Shown: piece by piece, positions 63,635-64,000 of the stretch
Layout: each line of letters begins with the position of its first letter
Numbering within the stretch: the stretch's first letter is position 1
Source of the DNA: Allobranchiibius huperziae
GTDB taxonomy: Bacteria > Actinomycetota > Actinomycetes > Actinomycetales > Dermatophilaceae
DNA: 64,000 bases
Direction: 5' to 3'
Assembly: GCF_013410455.1 (NCBI RefSeq)
Contig: NZ_JACCFW010000001.1
Span: forward strand, 2,062,929 to 2,126,928
The notes under the pieces: model-generated
Seen by the model: only the letters and a program-made list of their open reading frames with translations
Database searches by the model: none
What the model was told of the DNA's origin: nothing
Made by a program: the position numbers and the translations under genes

Positions 63635-64000
63635 TCAGACGTCGATGCGTTCCTTGTCCAGCGCAGCGGCCGAGTCGACGATGAAGTCCTTGCGCGGCGC
63701 CACATCGCTGCCCATCAGCAGGTCGAAGACCGACTCGGCCTTCTCCGCGTCCGCCATCGTGACGCGGCGCAGCATCCGGTGCCGCGGCTCCATCGTGGTC
63801 TCGGCCAGCTGGTCGGCGTCCATCTCGCCGAGGCCTTTGTAGCGCTGCGGCGTCTTGATGGTCCGCCCGCGCTTCTGCAGCTGCCCGATGGTCTGGCGCA
63901 TCTGCGCCTCGGAGTAGGTGTAGAGCACCTCCCCCTTGGAGCGGCCCTGCGCGGTGGTCTCGATGCGGTGCAGCGGAGGTACGGCGGCGTACACCTTGCC
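63635..64000 (-). CDS. parE: DNA topoisomerase IV/gyrase-type subunit B, 3' end
   Basis: The last 121 residues of the ATPase subunit of a type IIA topoisomerase; the rest lies beyond the window. The TOPRIM-to-C-terminal sequence contains YAAVPPLHRIE, the family's invariant QRYKGLGEMDADQLAETTM, RRVTMADAEKAESVFDLLMGSDVAPRKDFI and an acidic end. It is the presumed partner of the parC-like gene at 55336. The two are on opposite strands with about five unrelated genes between them. Confidence 0.93.
   Translation of the reverse strand, partial: GKVYAAVPPLHRIETTAQGRSKGEVLYTYSEAQMRQTIGQLQKRGRTIKTPQRYKGLGEMDADQLAETTMEPRHRMLRRVTMADAEKAESVFDLLMGSDVAPRKDFIVDSAAALDKERIDV

Overview
The window is GC-rich (about 70 %) chromosomal DNA of an actinobacterium. 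Many starts are GTG, and many genes carry a TANNNT box 5-8 nt before the start codon with no Shine-Dalgarno, which indicates leaderless mRNAs. The gene content (SepH, DUF3710, DUF4193, DUF5998, N-terminal-GNAT Pat, an XRE-MurA fusion, RCK pairs like CeoB/CeoC) fits Micrococcales, perhaps near Dermacoccaceae or Intrasporangiaceae. The family is my inference. I saw no rRNA, tRNA, CRISPR array, phage or insertion sequence.

1-15.8 kb: the 3' part of RNase D, a fadA-fadB beta-oxidation operon, an XRE-MurA fusion with a palindrome in its promoter, a glycerophosphodiesterase, a ClpP pair with a convergent PopR/ClgR-type regulator, a GNAT, formaldehyde dehydrogenase, dxs, an NCS1 permease with a cysteine hydrolase, and an ArsR-SRPBCC pair.

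15.8-34 kb: a conserved actinobacterial housekeeping block: acnA, a TrmA-type RNA methyltransferase, a KimA-like permease divergent from two TrkA/RCK proteins, OB-fold, DUF3710, dut, DUF4193, suhB, hemH, sepH, MFS, tdk, a phosphodiesterase and DUF5998. An intergenic array of four direct repeats lies upstream of tdk.

34-45.5 kb: an ECF sigma factor overlaps a membrane-anchored Asp-box (beta-propeller) protein, followed by Pat. Then come an acyl-CoA synthetase with a nitroreductase, an alpha-hydroxy-acid oxidase, a secreted acid phosphatase made of two tandem HAD domains, and a nuclease lipoprotein.

45.5-55 kb: a carbohydrate locus. A binding-protein ABC transporter is divergent from lacI-thuA-Gfo/Idh/MocA-GH1 beta-glucosidase, with LacI-type operators in the shared promoter region and inside the lacI start. 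The likely logic is uptake of a beta-glucoside or a modified disaccharide, repressed by LacI and processed in the cytoplasm by the oxidoreductase, the ThuA protein and the glycosidase.

55-64 kb: DUF1990, a ParC-type topoisomerase subunit, DinB-fold, AAA ATPase and HhH-GPD genes, DNA polymerase IV with an SOS box, an SnoaL-monooxygenase fusion and the 3' end of parE.

Two families of intergenic inverted repeats (48 bp x3 and 46-50 bp x3) and several long near-perfect palindromes sit mostly at gene ends. No wholly new multi-gene system is evident. The most unusual items are the helically phased repeat array, the autoregulated-looking XRE-MurA, the sigma/beta-propeller pair, the K+ permease-RCK cluster and the tandem HAD enzyme.
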